DNA of 64,000 nucleotides, from the NCBI GenBank assembly GCA_051294375.1, contig CM119267.1:17834992-17898991 (forward strand), written 5' to 3'. The notes below the pieces were generated by a model, which saw nothing but the letters and a program-made list of their open reading frames with translations, had not been told where the DNA came from and made no database searches. Shown here in pieces: positions 48,970-60,301 of the stretch (the stretch's first letter is position 1; each line of letters starts with the position of its first letter). The translations under genes and the position numbers were made by a program. Source of the stretch: Paraspadella gotoi (Eukaryota > Chaetognatha).

Positions 48970-49498
48970 GGAGAGAAATACAGAGACTGGGCGGAATGAG
49001 GTAGAAAATTGAATTCTCGATTTACTGGAAAACGATTAGGCGAGCAACTTTTGACATGAGACATGTTTCGCACGGAATTCAACTTCTTCTTTTTTCTCCC
49101 CGATTTTTGACGGATGCGAAATACTTTTTCTTTTATCCTCATTTTGTTCCTTTTGTTTTTTTATATTTCATTCTTTTCTTCCGAACGAGCGATCGAACGT
49201 ACAAAACAAAAAAGAGCAGGAAGCCTCCTGGCGGCGAATAGAGTTTAGGCTTCGGTTAGTGGAAAATGGATGAATTTTTTTTTTCGGATTTTTTCTTTTC
49301 GCGACGACGAAAGTCGCTTTTCCTTTCAATTAGCGCAGCTGCTCCGTTCGCGCCGTCGATAGACTGCGATAACGTTTCCGTGCTTTTTCCATTTGCGGTT
49401 TCCTGCTTTTTTTTCCGCTGTTTCCTAAGATTAGCCGCTTTATTCACTGCTGAATTATATATGATCTTTCGTGGCTTTATCTGCAGCTTATTGTAGTT

Positions 49499-49871
49499 TT
49501 TTAGTTTAAACAATTCATTCTTTGATTTTCGTTTTGACCCGATTATTTATTTATTTCACTTTTCTGCTTTAATTACGTTATGCTTATTCGGAGCTTCAAT
49601 TATTTCGCTTTATATTTTCATGAGCATTAATCCGTTAATTTTGTTAAAAAATGGCGTTTTGGCTTTCGAAATACGCGCAGCTTCAGTGTTCAATCGCTAC
49701 AGCCGCTCTATCGCAGATAACGTGACGCTCGTTTTGATTAACAATACCACGCTCTCATTAAGCGTAATTTGTTGCCATGTTGATACTACATCAGCAGCTG
49801 TGCAGGCAAGCAATTTACGTGTGTGGTATTCACGTCAAACAATAAGATCCAGCGGAGTAGAAGATATGTAA
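49499..49871 (+). other. Unassigned open frame with hydrophobic start
   Basis: The plus frame is open from a stop at about 49,498 to a stop at 49,869-49,871; the first ATG is at 49,620 (83 codons). The upstream part reads as a hydrophobic stretch (IIYLFHFSALITLCLFGAS), while the rest is of mixed, non-repetitive composition with several Asn, Thr, Ser and Val. It is one of few frames here not built on a microsatellite. I recognise no family and no splice sites clearly support it. Confidence 0.15.
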
Positions 49872-50065
49872 ACCTGTAAGAAAAGAGCTTTTTCATTCCT
49901 ACCGTGATAACGATCGGATAAAACAATAGTATTTTTATTGTTAACAAAATTTTTTTCGTAAAAAAAAAGAAGAGAAAGTTCGAGACGTTATCCGTGACAG
50001 ACCGCCGTCTTCTTTCCTCCGCTGGATTCTTTATTTTTTTCTTTCTAGTATTTTTTTTACGATAG

Positions 50066-50142
50066 CAGAGAAGAGAGAAGAGAGAGAGAGAGAAGAGAAG
50101 AGAGAAGAGAGAGAGAGAGAGAAGAGAGAGAGAAGAGGAAGA
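50066..50142. repeat. Interrupted (GA)n array
   Basis: GA array with GAAGAG slips, followed by ACG/GAC-rich triplets at 50,180-50,345 that give a Thr/Asp/Arg-rich frame. Confidence 0.85.
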
Positions 50143-50389
50143 TGCGAATAGTTATGGAGACAGAGGGAATCAATAACGCCGACGCTGCAGCGACGAACAA
50201 CGAGACGACGCAACGATCGAAGCGACACGACGACGACACGACGACGAACGACGACACGATGCGACCGACACGACGCGAGACGACGACGACGAGAAGATGT
50301 CTGACGCAAAAACGCCGGCGACGAAAACGACGGACGTCAACGCCCGAATTGTCGACTTCAGTCCGTTTTTTTCTTTCTTATTTTTTATC

Positions 50390-50426
50390 CTACCTATTTC
50401 TTATATCTCTCTTTTCTCCTTTTTTC

Positions 50427-50457
<31 letters not shown>

Positions 50458-50545
50458 TCTCATCTTTCTTCTTCTTTCTTTCTTCTTTATTCCTCACTCC
50501 CTTTTCTCGATATTTTTCCTTTCCCTCATCTTTTCTCTCTCCCTC
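50390..50545. repeat. CTCT/CTTT pyrimidine tract
   Basis: Low-complexity pyrimidine-rich sequence producing Phe/Ser/Leu frames. Confidence 0.75.
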
Positions 50546-50549
50546 CGGT

Positions 50550-51385
50550 GTTAAATTATGTAATGATTAATGAGTAATGCGGTTAATGCTGCCTCGATGC
50601 TACAAAATATCTGAACCGGATTTCTGCTTTTTTCTTTATAATATAAGTATATAAGTAATATCATAGAAACGATGCTACATGATTGTTCCTTTGTTTATAC
50701 ATATCGTTCCCCGGGAAACGGTATTCGCCCTCTTGAGTGAAGTTTAATACGCAGAACCAAAAAAGTCCGGTGGGATTTGCTGAGCTTTACAATGAAATTA
50801 ATTGAATTTCAGCGATAAACTAGTTGTATATTTTGATAATTTTCAGTCTCAAGCTCCCGTTAAAAAAGTTCCTTCTGAATTCTACATCGTATCTCGATGA
50901 GGATTATGCATATAATTCAACGAAAAAAAAATGGTAGATATCACCATAATTTTAATCGACAGTACAATAAAAAATAAATATCGAGTAAAAATGTTTAAAA
51001 TCAATAGCTTATGAACAAAAAGACACAGTTAATTTACAGATGGAATAAACTTTGGTAGCGAATCATGGAATAATATTTGCGAAACAGACGAGAAGTCTTT
51101 TCTCATTTAAATACTAAATCTAAATCAAATATAGAACTTAAAAAAAAATAATTATTCTAGAGTAAAATTGGAAAGAATTTAAAATATCTCTCGGTAGTGA
51201 TAATATTACAATGCCGTGGTTCTTCCTCAAGCTCACTTTTTGCATCGCTCCTTCACCTCCCCGCCCTCCCCCACCGCCCTTCCCTAGCTGTCATTGCAAT
51301 TACTTTCTTTTGTGCCCTTTCCAAACGCACTGTACCTACGATAGTATTACGTAAGTTTAAAAACTCACATTGAAAAACTCAAAAT
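50550..51385. other. AT-rich single-copy stretch, nothing recognised
   Basis: No open frame of note, no repeat array, no transposon end seen. Confidence 0.45.
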
Positions 51386-51397
51386 ATTTCTAAAATG

Positions 51398-52272
51398 TTA
51401 ATCCGCCCCCACCCCCAAAAAAAAAATTTCGCTACCACCGGCCCCGCCGTCCATTTTCCCGCGGCTGCCGACTACGCGCCCACCGCCACGCCCATCAGTC
51501 CGCCCGCCGTTCTCCCGCGCCGTTCCCGCCGCCCTTTCCCCTCGCCCCAACCCCGACTTCTTCGTCGGCTCCGCTTCGCTGTGTTTTCTGCACGCGAAAG
51601 ACACCGGTGTTTGCGATTCGTTTCCGGCGCCGCAACGTAGAGCCGAAATGGCTCGCTCGCGGCGCGACGACGAAGGGGCGGCCGTTCGTACCCGGAGGCA
51701 CGGAGGAAGGAGCGGCGAGGCGCGGGGAGGCTAGCCTTGTTGAGAACGGCGTCGTGGAGGAGATGAAGAGGAGGATTGTCCGCGTCAGCGTCGCGCGTTT
51801 TCTCGACCGACGACCCGGCGTCGTTTCGACGGCCCCTCTACCTCTTCTTCAACGCCGTCTCATCGTCCTTCCGGCGTCTTCATCCTCGACGTCTTCACTT
51901 TCGGGCGTCGTTCGTCTTGACGTCGTTCTCTCGGTCACCAACGGCGCGTCGCCTCTTCATCTTCTTCCTCTTCCTCTCTCTCCTCTCCTCCTCTTCCTCC
52001 TCTTAGTCTCCTTGCCGCCTCCCACCAACTCCTCTTTCTCCTCCTCTCATTCACCTCCTTCACTTCCTCCTCTTCTCTTTCCTCCACCTTCTGTCTTTCC
52101 ACTGATAACGATCTTCACGGTTCGCCTCGTGTTCGCAGTCGAGGCTGAATCCTTCGCCGAGTCGAAGACAGAATATCGTCCGTGCCAGATATTGAGGGGA
52201 TGGTGGACGCGATCTGATGAGTGGTTGGGGAGGGTGGAAAATGAGGAGAGGAAGGTGGAGGGATTCGTTTAA
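51398..52272. promoter_or_regulatory. CpG-rich block, promoter- or exon-like
   Basis: A sharp change to GC- and CpG-rich DNA. Near its left edge lies GTCCATTTTCCCGCGG, combining a YY1-type CCATTTT word with an E2F-type TTTCCCGC word. Long frames are open on both strands (51,607-52,272 plus; 51,398-51,701 minus), as expected of GC-rich DNA, and the right half of the plus frame becomes Leu/Pro/Ser low complexity from CCTCTT words. No domain is recognised. A CpG-island promoter is the favoured reading. Confidence 0.3.
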
Positions 52273-52319
52273 AAAAAAAGAAGAACGGAGAGTGTAAAAC
52301 TAAATTTTTAATAAATACG

Positions 52320-52545
52320 AAACTATGAAAACGACCGCATTTGAGCAGTGTTAGTTTCTCTTACATATATATACTATAATATATATTACTCTAAATAAAG
52401 ATATAACATAAATATAATATAGAGGGAAATTTATTAAATTCTTACATTTATTTAAAATTTGAATATAAATTATTAAAATTTATTAAATTCTTACATTATT
52501 TTAAAATTTTAAAGTCTAATTATAAACAAGTAATCTTGCAATTTT
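52320..52545. repeat. AT-rich direct repeat
   Basis: The phrase TTTATTAAATTCTTACAT occurs twice (about 52,430 and 52,479), each followed by TTTAAAATTT, giving a duplicated block of about 40 bases in AT-rich DNA. Confidence 0.6.
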
Positions 52546-52557
52546 CATATCTTCTCA

Positions 52558-52559
52558 CC

Positions 52560-52607
<48 letters not shown>

Positions 52608-52616
52608 CTCTCGAGA
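52558..52616. repeat. (CT)n microsatellite
   Basis: A CT array directly left of a GC-rich segment. Confidence 0.9.
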
Positions 52617-52619
52617 ATA

Positions 52620-53020
52620 ACAACGACAACGAGAAACAACACCTTTATGAGCGGACACTCTCAACTCTCTTCCGTCTCGGTGTTCGTCGCGAACACTTGA
52701 GAATTGTGCCTCCAGGCCTTCCTGGCGAAGAGTTCCCCGTCGTGTGAGCGTCTCGCAGTCGTCGACTCGTCGGCGGCGCGCCGCAAGGGAGTAGTCGAGC
52801 ATCCGGCGGGCGACTCGGCCCGCCAAGCACTACCACTCGAACGGCGCGTGTTCGAGCACGACGGCATTCCTCGTCGGCCAACTGGGGAGCGCTCTCCGTC
52901 CGTAGACACGTGACGATATGTGCAAGCCCGTGGGCAGAGCTGGAGAGGAGACGTTACCGATGACGCGCGGTCTCGTGTTTAGCGATCGAGTGCGGAGCGG
53001 AAGAAGTGAGGTCTGTCGGT
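52620..53020. other. GC-rich single-copy block, possible exon
   Basis: Open in several frames on both strands, with high GC at third positions in more than one frame, so the strand cannot be chosen. A minus-strand CTCTCCAG at about 52,944 could be a splice acceptor. No protein family is recognised. The CT array on its left would, on the plus strand, act as a polypyrimidine tract. Confidence 0.2.
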
Positions 53021-53034
53021 GGGGGGGGAAGAAG

Positions 53035-53280
53035 AGGAATTTGATGAAATTTGAAGCAGGTTGAATAAGATGAAACCATAGTTTGTTTGCAAAAAATTAA
53101 TATTAAAGCAAAAAATTTGTTTCTTCGTTATTATTATGTTATACTTATTTATTAGTAAATATTAACAAAATAATTTTGTACATTTCTATTTGTTTGAATT
53201 TTTTTTTTTTTTTTTTTTATTTGTTATGTGATTAACATTTTTTTTTAAAATTAAATTCAATTAAAGTTTTTCAAATATAT
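53035..53280. other. AT-rich spacer
   Basis: AT-rich with a long T-run near 53,197-53,218. Nothing recognised. Confidence 0.5.
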
Positions 53281-53319
53281 AATCTTTCACTTCGTCGCAT
53301 TGTCTCCTGATGGATCCCA

Positions 53320-54215
53320 CTCACCCCCCCCCCCCACCCAACCAAAATCCGAATCCTGTCTCTAATCGCCACCCTTCTCGCGACATCGGCGACGCGAAAT
53401 CGATCTGCTCGCGGATTGCCGACGTCTCGACGCTGCCCGAACTCTCCTCCGACGCCGCGACGATTTGCCCCCGGCGCTCCAAGTTCATAGCAGGAGGCAC
53501 GTGATTCGAAGGGTGGAGAGCGCAGTGAGGCCGTTGTTGAGACGTGAGGGAAGACGCAGCGTGAAGTTGCGCTGAGTAGGCGAGGAGGAAAAAAATGGGT
53601 TAGGGGATGAGGTGAGTTGGTAAGTTGATATATGCAGACAAACAAAACAAAAAAAGAAACCATAAACACTAAAAAGTTTGCTATTACTCTCTCTCTCTCT
53701 CTTTTCTCTCTCTCTCTCTCTCTCTCTCTTTCTTCTCTCTCTCTCTCTCTCTCTCTCCTCTCTCCTCTCCCACCTCCGTCCACTTCCTTTAAGACCGAGA
53801 AATTCTTCCTGACGACATCTAGTCTTTCCCTGATCGAACTCGTCCACTGGAGTCCCGAGATTCCACGACCCGAATCCCGCGTCCGATCTGAGAACGGCGC
53901 CGATCGCTTCGCCGTACTCCACGAAGCCTGGAAGGGGATGTAGCAGGTACCGAGGGAATCTTGATTGGCGAGCGCGGCAGAGATGGAAAGTAGGGCGTGA
54001 AGCATAAAAAAACGTGTGATTTGACGAAGACTATTCCCCATTAAAACTAGGACTCCTGATCCCCGACGCCCCACCTGTCCAAATCCTTTGCGATCGCGCG
54101 CGGGCCCGCAAAACCCTCGGGGTCGTAAGACGACGACCCTGTAGACAGATCATCGTCGCCCGCGATTATGTTCGCACTCGTACCTTCGCCGCCTACGCCA
54201 GGTTGCCGAGCTTGG
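53320..54215. other. Three GC-rich exon-like blocks
   Basis: Blocks at about 53,325-53,486, 53,794-53,946 and 54,047-54,210 have balanced, non-repetitive codon content, and AT- or CT-rich DNA separates them. On the minus strand the third block reads a Gly/Asp/Ser-rich segment ending DLDRWGVGDQES, the second follows a CCCCTTCCAG acceptor at 53,927, and the first ends at a GTGAGT donor near 53,325. On the plus strand the second block follows CTTCCTTTAAG (53,783-53,793) and reads 49 codons to TAG. Phases do not join cleanly in my reading, and no family is recognised. Confidence 0.22.
53687..53770. repeat. (CT)n microsatellite
   Basis: CT array with TTTTC and TTTCTTC slips, ending 24 bases before the possible plus-strand splice acceptor. 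Confidence 0.9.
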
Positions 54216-54259
54216 AAATTTGATGGATTAAATAGTATTAATGGGAATTGCGGATTCAA

Positions 54260-54765
54260 TTAAAGAGTAAGATTACGGACTGATATTTCGAACCAAACGG
54301 AATTATAATGAATAAGTGATTCCTGTTTTCTGGCGTCACCGACGAGATGATTGCGGCGGAAGTCGGGGCATACGCTCCTGTGGGAATATATATAAATTTA
54401 GAAAATGTTGGTTTTATTATTATTCTCCGAGTAGATGTTTGTTCATTAATGATTTGCAACAAGCAGGTTGTTCATTAAAATAGATTTGTCTTGACATGTG
54501 ACAAAACCCGAAATGAGAATTAAATAATTCTGAGATAATATGATTTTTATTTTTAATTTGGCAATTATTTTCAGAGACTAGTTATGTGAATGTTATTTAT
54601 ATGCACCTTTGAGGGTCTCTGAAGTCATGCTACTAATTAAAATAAATCATGTTATCTCCAGAATATTTTGTTTTAATTCCTTTTATTGGCATCGTAAGAC
54701 AAATCAATTTCTCTCAACATCTCATCAAAATTTGAAAACAATATTTCTTCTTTAAGCCTTTTTAT
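54260..54765. other. AT-rich single-copy stretch
   Basis: No gene or repeat recognised. Confidence 0.45.
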
Positions 54766-54767
54766 CG

Positions 54768-54860
54768 AGCCTTGACCGGCGAAGCCGGGTCAGGCTTCTA
54801 TAATTTTTTAGGGTTGTTCTTGTGACGTCCGTCGTCGTCGTCGTCGTCGTGTCACCGCTG
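54768..54860 (+). mobile_element. Hairpin plus GTCY array, end of a second hairpin-ended family
   Basis: A strong 30-base hairpin (54,768-54,797; arms AGCCT and TGACC-GGC, GAA loop, one bulge) is followed by TCTATAA and then a (GTCC/GTC)n run at 54,823-54,856. The order hairpin, TCTATAA, GTCY array is the same as in elements A and B, but the hairpin sequence differs. I read it as one terminus of another Helentron-associated element. The other end is not identified. Confidence 0.4.
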
Positions 54861-55370
54861 TTTTCATATATTAAAAACTACTACGTTTGTATAGTTTGGC
54901 TTGACTTACCTGTTTTTTTAAAATAAAAATATTATGAATTATGATAAAGTTTTACAAAAGTGTCGATCATAGAAGTTAAATATTTAACGATATGGCTTTT
55001 ATTTGAAATAGCTGTATATTTCATATTACATTTGGATTTAAGTATTTTGTTTGAATTTCCACTTCATTATGAGTTTACTGCAATTATGCAAATGAGATTA
55101 TAGTACTCATTATAATATCCAATTAGTATATAGAATGCTTAAGTAATTTTACATATTGCAGTATATATTTGAAGATGAATTCAAAAAATTTTTTTAAATT
55201 CTAATATAAATGGAACTCAAAGGATTTTTAATGCAGAAGCTTATATCTTAATTTAGATACAAAATAAAAATAAATATCTTTTACAAGCTGCATTGAAAAA
55301 ATTGGAAAATTTCCATTGTAACCATAACAGTTTTTGCCTTCTTTTATTTATGTTTTTTATTATATATATT
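54861..55370. other. AT-rich single-copy stretch
   Basis: May include the body of the hairpin-ended element that starts at 54,768. No distal terminus is recognisable. Confidence 0.35.
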
Positions 55371-55374
55371 TTTT

Positions 55375-55958
55375 AGGCCGCCTTTCTGAATCGTTTAAAA
55401 CGAGTTCAGTTTCTCTCTGTCTCTCTTTGTGTGCGATCTCTTGCGTATCTTTTCGTTTGTTGAAAAATTCTGATTTTTTTTCTTTCAAAACATAATATAT
55501 ATTGATCAGGCGCTGCCTTTTCTGAATCGTTTAAAAAAACGATTCAGCTCTCCTCTCTCTCCCTCCGTCTCCCTCCGTCTCTCTCTCTCCTCTCCTCTCC
55601 TCTCTCTCCTCTCTCTCTTTTTTTTTTACAAAAAAAATTATTTACTTGTTTACCACCTTTTTTGAAAAAATTCTTATTATTTCTTTCCTTCTAAAAACTT
55701 TTATATCCCATTTATCCGCGCTTCTTTCTCAATACAAAACCCAAATTTACATCTGATTTTCGTGATTTTTTTTGGAGAAATGTTGAAGAAACTAACTTCA
55801 CGCTGGATTCTGCCGTTCGGGGCACGATAAACATTCGGAAATGACTAATAACGCGTTACGCTGTATAAAAAAAATCAACTTGACCGAGTCACTGCGATAT
55901 ATAAACAAGAGTGACCTAACTATTGCGTATCGTTGGCGGAAACTTTTCTCCTCTCTCT

Positions 55959-55990
<32 letters not shown>

Positions 55991-55993
55991 CTC

Positions 55994-56034
<41 letters not shown>

Positions 56035-56480
56035 ACTTACTCTCTCTCTTTTTTTTTTAAACAAAAATTTATTCACTTGTAACGAGTAACACGTGTTCCG
56101 GCTCTCTCTCTCTCTCTCTCTCTCTCTTCTATCTATCTTCTCTCTATCTGTCTCTCTCTCTCTTTCTCTCTTTCTATCTCTTTTTTTTGTACAAAATATT
56201 TTTTAGTCACCTTTTTTACCTTCCGTCACTGCGCACGATAAACGAGTTCCGGCTCTCTCTATTCTCTCTCTCTCTCTCTTTTTTATTTTTACAAAAAAAA
56301 TTTTTAGTCACTTTTTTTCACCTCTCTCTCTTCTCTCTCTCTCGGTTCTCTTTCTATGTACACCGTTCTTTTTTGAAAAATTTCTTATTATTTTTCCTGT
56401 TTAAAAACTTTTATTATCGCCATTTATTTTTTTTTCTCTATTACAAAATCCCAAATTACATCCGAGATTTTCGATAGTCC
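55375..56480. repeat. Complex tandem array of CT tract plus AT module
   Basis: Modules recur in changed order: CTGAATCGTTTAAA (about 55,387 and 55,522), CT tracts (55,550-55,620, 55,950-56,055, 56,100-56,175, 56,265-56,345), T(n)ACAAAAA plus TTTAGTCAC or TTTACTTG (four times), CACGATAAAC followed by a TTCCGG-like word (55,823 and 56,236), and a ~120-base segment (55,655-55,775 and 56,360-56,478). This is a decayed local tandem expansion. Confidence 0.7.
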
Positions 56481-56484
56481 TTAG

Positions 56485-56960
56485 AAAAAAGGAAAAAGTA
56501 ACTTATATGCAGGCAATGTACATGTTACATCAACTTGCTGCTTACATATAGCTCTATATGGTCCGCAATCGCGGAATTAATTTAATACATATATAATTCT
56601 AACAAAAATTTTTTTTGTTTTTGTATTACTGTAACTGTTGAACGGTCGCCCCCTATCAAATTATATCTAAAATAGAGTTGAGAAGAGAGATATTGTCAAA
56701 CTTAACATTACTTTTTTGTTATTCTAATATTTTACATTTTAAAATTGTAAATTTAGATATATTTAATCAATTTTTATTTCTTTTTAAAATAATAATTATT
56801 TGAGTTGCGGATAATTGTATAAATAGATTAAGTTATGCAAATATGAATATTTGACCTCGTCTGGTTTCTTCTTAAAAAAAGAACATCTAATTTCATCCAA
56901 AGGAAAAGGAAAGTTCTCCCTACTCAGATACGTCAAAAACGAGTTCAGCTGCAGGCGTCC
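56485..56960. other. AT-rich single-copy stretch
   Basis: Nothing recognised before the D3 match begins. Confidence 0.45.
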
Positions 56961-56966
56961 AGCTTC

Positions 56967-57515
56967 TGATTAATTATATAACACGAGAGTGAAATCTCTC
57001 TTCTTCCTGGAGTGCGGCGCCGAATTGAAGTGCGGCGCCGAACCCGAGTGCGGCGCCGAACCGGGAGAGCAGAACGCGAGCTGAATCGAGACAGTGAATC
57101 AGTCAAAAACTCTAGACGAAAAAAAAAAAAAAAGCTAATCCATCGACCTTTTATCGCCCCAAGTCGTCCGTCTACGTCACGAACCACGCCAAAGGTGAAT
57201 TCGTCAAGCTTAACCACGCCAGGCCCTTCCTCCGACGCCGCTCTATTCCACTGGACCCCACGCGAAGCTCGTTTCCGGGTTTCAAAAAGGCAGCACGAAC
57301 GATGGAAGGAAGAAGGTTAATGAATTAACCCCCCGTCGTCGTTGTCGTCGTCGTTGAAATATTTGTCGTCGTCGTTATCATCGCCAATTTAGTGGTTTTT
57401 CACACCATCGCAGAGACACGGTCCTCCTTTTCTTAATCTTCACGTTCCAGAGTCCAAAATCAAATCAAATCAGTATTGGTACAAATTGGTATAATAATTA
57501 TACAATTATACAATT
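56967..57515 (+). repeat. D3a: direct match to D1 24,655-25,215
   Basis: Starts CTGGAGTGCGGCGCCGAA and runs to the ATTATACAATTATA patch, where the match to this part of D1 stops. Confidence 0.9.
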
Positions 57516-57529
57516 ATAAAAGAGGAGAG

Positions 57530-58512
57530 ATAGACGAGAGACAACAAGACTGTTTGATATGATTCCCCATCTTAAAATCGCCGCCGATGAGAAAAAAGTA
57601 CGCTTCCCCCGCCCGATTTTCGATCATTTTTTTCCAAATTGTTTTTTTTTCCAAAAGAATACACTTGTCGTCGTTGTCTGTAGGATCTTTCGACGTCGTC
57701 GTCGTCGTCTTTGTTGTTCCGCCAAATATTTCTGACACATGAAAACAGAAATAAAATGATTTACAAAAAAAATGAAAAAAAAATTTCTTTCTTCGACGGA
57801 TTACATTTCGTCATAGCGGATAATATGATGATAAATAGTTTGCTAAAGTTATAACTGACATATTAGAAATTTTAGGAAAATTATAATTCGGAAAAGTAAA
57901 TTCACAAAACTGTTTAACCCAGATCAAGGCTCGAAATTACATCGAAACGATGTCCTTTTAATTTTGAAAATAATTCGTTGTAGAACAATATTAAATAGTT
58001 TTATTTCCGATAAAACTTAAAAGTTAACGAGATTATTTTTCGTCTCTGGGAGTTAAAAATCTTCTCATTGTTTCTAGTTTCAGTTCCGTTCGTCGAGCGC
58101 TCGCGGACAGGCGACGACGCAGCAGCAGCCAGCCGCATCAGGGCGCTTGGTTTCTCGCGCAATACGTATTTCTGCTGGCGTCGAAGATTAAAATTTTCGC
58201 GCCGCATCACTCGAATTCTTCGACGACCCGGCTTTTCAACGGCCCACTTTTGGACGCATCTTTTAAAATTCGGCGCCTACGTGGCAATTAACGATAAACG
58301 TCGCTCGTTCCCCGACAAAAATCGAGAACTTCAGGCGAAAGCGATCCGCAAAGCCAAGAAAGATTACCCCGATCGCTTTCTAAAGTCGCTAAAGTAACCA
58401 GTTATTTGCGTCTCTCTTAATCAACGATTTTCCGAGGAAACAGTGGGTTGCGAATGTATAAGCGAAATCAGACAGATTGAAGAGAGAGATTGAGAGAGAG
58501 AGAAGAGAGATT

Positions 58513-58566
<54 letters not shown>

Positions 58567-59428
58567 CGAGGAGAGAGCGAGAGGCGAGAGAGAGAGAGAG
58601 GCAGCGAAAGAGAGAGTAAAGAGAGAGAGCTTTGGCGCCACTTTTTTTCTGGATGTTTCAGTCAAGAGTTGGCCACCAGATACAAGAAAACAAACACTTT
58701 CACTCAGAAAATCTATACTCATATTATGAGTTATCCTTTTTCAACTTGAACGTAATCAGATCTTCTTGCATTCAATGGTTTATCCAAGCTCATCATCGGC
58801 CTCCTTCAAGAGAATCAACTCACTCATATCGTTGAAGGATCCAATTAACGGAAAAGCGATAGGCAAAGACGGAGGCGCCACCCCACCAAGTTTGGCAACG
58901 ACGCTGCTTCGTCGCCACGAGACTTTCTCGCAGACCCTGGTTATCGAAAAGAACGCTTCCGACGGTCTCGGCGTATTCCCAGACGGAAAATGAGGCATCG
59001 GCGACGTGGACGCCGACCGGCGCCGACAGAGCGAATAGATTGATTCTCGCTCTTTCGGCCAAGGAAATTTTCTGTACTGGGCAGTTCTACTTCACTCTTC
59101 TCTTCTCTCTCTCTCTCCTCTCTCTCATCTCTCTCTCTCTCTCTACTCTCTCTTCTCTCTTCTCTCTTCCTCTCTCATTCATCTCTCTTCATCTCTCTCT
59201 CTCTTCTCTTCACTCCATCAAATTTTTTCTAGTTTAATTCACAGGACCACGTAGAAAAAACAGATGGACTCAAAAACAATACAAGAATTTTGGCGCGGCG
59301 AAAGAAATTGCGGGAAACGGTCAAAACAAACCGGGGACGATAGACGAGATACAGAAGTTTGTTTCCAGATATGATTGGGGGCAAAGTTGGCGTGGGAAGA
59401 GAGTGGAAGAAAGTTGAAAGTGGAAAAG

Positions 59429-59495
<67 letters not shown>

Positions 59496-60265
59496 AGAGA
59501 GGAGACAGAGACGAAGCAGAGCAGAAGGCAAAGTAGTGGGAAAAGAAAGGGGGGAGATAATCCTTCCATTTTCCCGGCGAAATGTAGCGAAAAAATTATG
59601 TTACATGTCGAGAAATGTAATCTTGAAATGGGATGAGATGAGAGCGAAATCGAGTATTTGAGGCGGTTTCGCTATTTTATTGTGTAGCTTTGATTGAAAA
59701 ATATAATAATCACATGTTCCGTAAGATCAAAAGTTATTTTTAACATCTTAATATCAGCTTTTTCAACTTGTTGGGCTAAAAGATTCTGTGAAATATTTTG
59801 TTTTTAATCTTGTTGATATATTTTATTTCAATCTTTTTTAATTCTTTTTGTCATTCAAAACTTGGACATGGGAAATGAAGATGTGAAAAAACAAAAGTTA
59901 AAACAAAATCCAAAATATGTCGCGTTTTTGAGAAAGCGAATAAAAAAACAAAAAAAAAAAACTGCGCGATTGCTTGGTGGAAGAGAGCGACGTCCATTTC
60001 GAACGACGGGAGCGAACGACGTTGAGACGACGACGACGTTGAAGAGACGACGAGTGAAGACCCGAAGAGGACCGATTTCTCGGAAAAAGGAGGTTCCGTC
60101 GCGACTCAGAAACATCGAAACATAAAAGATAAAACAAAGAATAAGGGCGCTATAAAATGATAAGTTGATAGATTGAACGAAAAAAGACAACAAACAGAAA
60201 GTGGAGAGAGAGAGAAGAGAGATGAGAGAGAGGAGAGAGAGAGAGCAGAGAGGAGAGAGAGAGAG

Positions 60266-60301
<36 letters not shown>

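Noticed and set aside
52645-52881. Ras-like GTPase start (minus-strand VRVVVLGG)
   Set aside because: The GKS/T of the P-loop is absent and nothing downstream resembles a GTPase in any frame; a chance resemblance.
54800-54812. Telomeric repeat (TTAGGG)
   Set aside because: A single occurrence only, inside an unrelated AT-rich context.
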